Part shown: in pieces, positions 14,006 through 14,594 of the stretch
Numbering within the stretch: the stretch's first letter is position 1
Layout: each line of letters opens with the position of its first letter
NCBI GenBank assembly: GCA_015493405.1
Contig: WGDF01000016.1
Location: 1-14,594 of the forward strand
Source of the DNA: Flavobacteriaceae bacterium
Lineage (GTDB): Bacteria > Bacteroidota > Bacteroidia > Flavobacteriales > Flavobacteriaceae
Direction of reading: 5' to 3'
Length of the DNA stretch: 14,594 nt
Notes under the pieces: generated by a model
Database searches by the model: none
Told to the model about the DNA's origin: nothing
Seen by the model: the letters and a program-made list of their open reading frames with translations, nothing else
Made by a program: the position numbers and the translations under genes

Positions 14006-14594
14006 ATGAATAAAATAAACCCTAAACAAAGCAACCAACTAAAGCTTATTATCGCCAGCACATCTACAGTCTATGGCGAAAGTTATTTAGATTATCTTTT
14101 AGAAGAATTAAAAATACATTTTAAAGATGTAGATGAGCTACTTTTCATCCCTTATGCGCGTCCAAGCGGTTTGACTTATGATGCTTATACCGATATAGCT
14201 TGTCGTTTTTTTGAGAAGTTGCATATTAAAGTTAAAGGTATTCACGAATTTGAAAATCCCAATATTGCCATTGAACAAGCCCAAGCAATTTTTACCGGTG
14301 GTGGCAATACATTTGTATTGGTTAATGAATTATATGAACAAGGTTTATTTCCTGTTCTACGTCAAAGAATTATAGAAGGCATGCCATATTTAGGTACCAG
14401 TGCGGGGTCCAATATTACCGGACAAACCATGCAAACTACCAATGATATGCCTATAGTCAGTGTACCAAGCTATCAAACTTTATGTATTTTTCCGTTTAAT
14501 ATCAATCCGCATTACCTTGATCCTGCACCGGAATTGTTAAAACATATGGGAGAAACAAGGGAAACACGCTTGAAAGAATACCTGCATTTCAATA
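14006..14594 (+). CDS. pepE: Peptidase E (aspartyl dipeptidase), cut by the window end
   Basis: PepE is a cytosolic serine peptidase (family S51) that hydrolyses dipeptides with N-terminal aspartate. The visible 196 residues run from MNKINPKQSNQLKLIIAST to EYLHFN with no stop, so the gene continues past the edge; the family is about 230 residues. Recognisable parts are the nucleophile elbow TGGGNTF (98-103 region), GTSAGSN with Ser132 as the catalytic serine, TTNDMPIV with Asp147, and NINPHY with His169, matching the Ser-Asp-His residues of the E. coli enzyme, and GETRETR (182-188). The ATG at 14006 gives a 12-residue lead before the first strand; an in-frame ATG at 13973 would add 11 basic residues and is less likely. 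It lies downstream of the repeat region and is probably transcribed on its own. Confidence 0.93.
   Translation, partial: MNKINPKQSNQLKLIIASTSTVYGESYLDYLLEELKIHFKDVDELLFIPYARPSGLTYDAYTDIACRFFEKLHIKVKGIHEFENPNIAIEQAQAIFTGGGNTFVLVNELYEQGLFPVLRQRIIEGMPYLGTSAGSNITGQTMQTTNDMPIVSVPSYQTLCIFPFNINPHYLDPAPELLKHMGETRETRLKEYLHFN

Noticed and set aside
1..14594. CRISPR array, insertion sequence, prophage or defence island
   Set aside because: No regularly spaced direct repeats, no transposase or integrase motifs and no phage genes were seen. Gene content and composition look uniformly chromosomal.

Overview
The window looks like ordinary chromosomal sequence from a member of the Bacteroidota, most likely class Flavobacteriia. 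The evidence is a low G+C composition with A/T-rich intergenic DNA, promoters of the Bacteroidota -7 type (TAnnTTTG) upstream of several genes, weak or absent Shine-Dalgarno sequences, a tRNA without an encoded CCA tail, and families largely restricted to this phylum (DUF4290, and a small signal-peptide protein with a PID-CTERM-like tail). No phage, transposase, plasmid, CRISPR array or defence locus is visible.

Layout. (1) 1-1795: a terminator, then a fused formiminotransferase-cyclodeaminase gene (minus strand). (2) 1796-2650: a 452-base non-coding stretch with an imperfect direct repeat, then a CAT-anticodon tRNA with its own promoter and terminator, a 65-residue secreted or membrane-anchored small protein, and a bidirectional terminator. 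(3) 2648-7232, all minus strand: pdxH, then a probable operon of DUF493, DUF4290, murA and pgi. The last four are tightly spaced and link cell-wall precursor synthesis with hexose-phosphate metabolism; an internal promoter precedes the DUF493 gene. (4) 7402-7869: a plus-strand Rrf2-type regulator with three cysteines, converging with only 5 bases on the next group. (5) 7875-11065, minus strand: an envelope-associated cluster of M23 peptidase, short MerR-type protein, LemA and two TPM-domain proteins, joined by short gaps or TAATG overlaps. (6) 11141-13765: alaS, divergent from the M23 gene, with the two predicted -7 elements directly abutting. (7) 13766-14005: a non-coding stretch with inverted repeats of a type common between flavobacterial genes. 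(8) 14006 to the window end: pepE (peptidase E), cut off by the edge.

Most genes are housekeeping. I do not see a convincing new multi-gene system. The points that deserve a second look are a nine-G tract in the tail of the secreted TPM protein, where loss of one G opens an alternative 60-residue tail; a MurA with Asp at the usual Cys position, predicting fosfomycin insensitivity; a tRNA with one extra base in its D-arm; the degenerate PID-CTERM-like small protein; and the overlapping alaS/M23 promoters.
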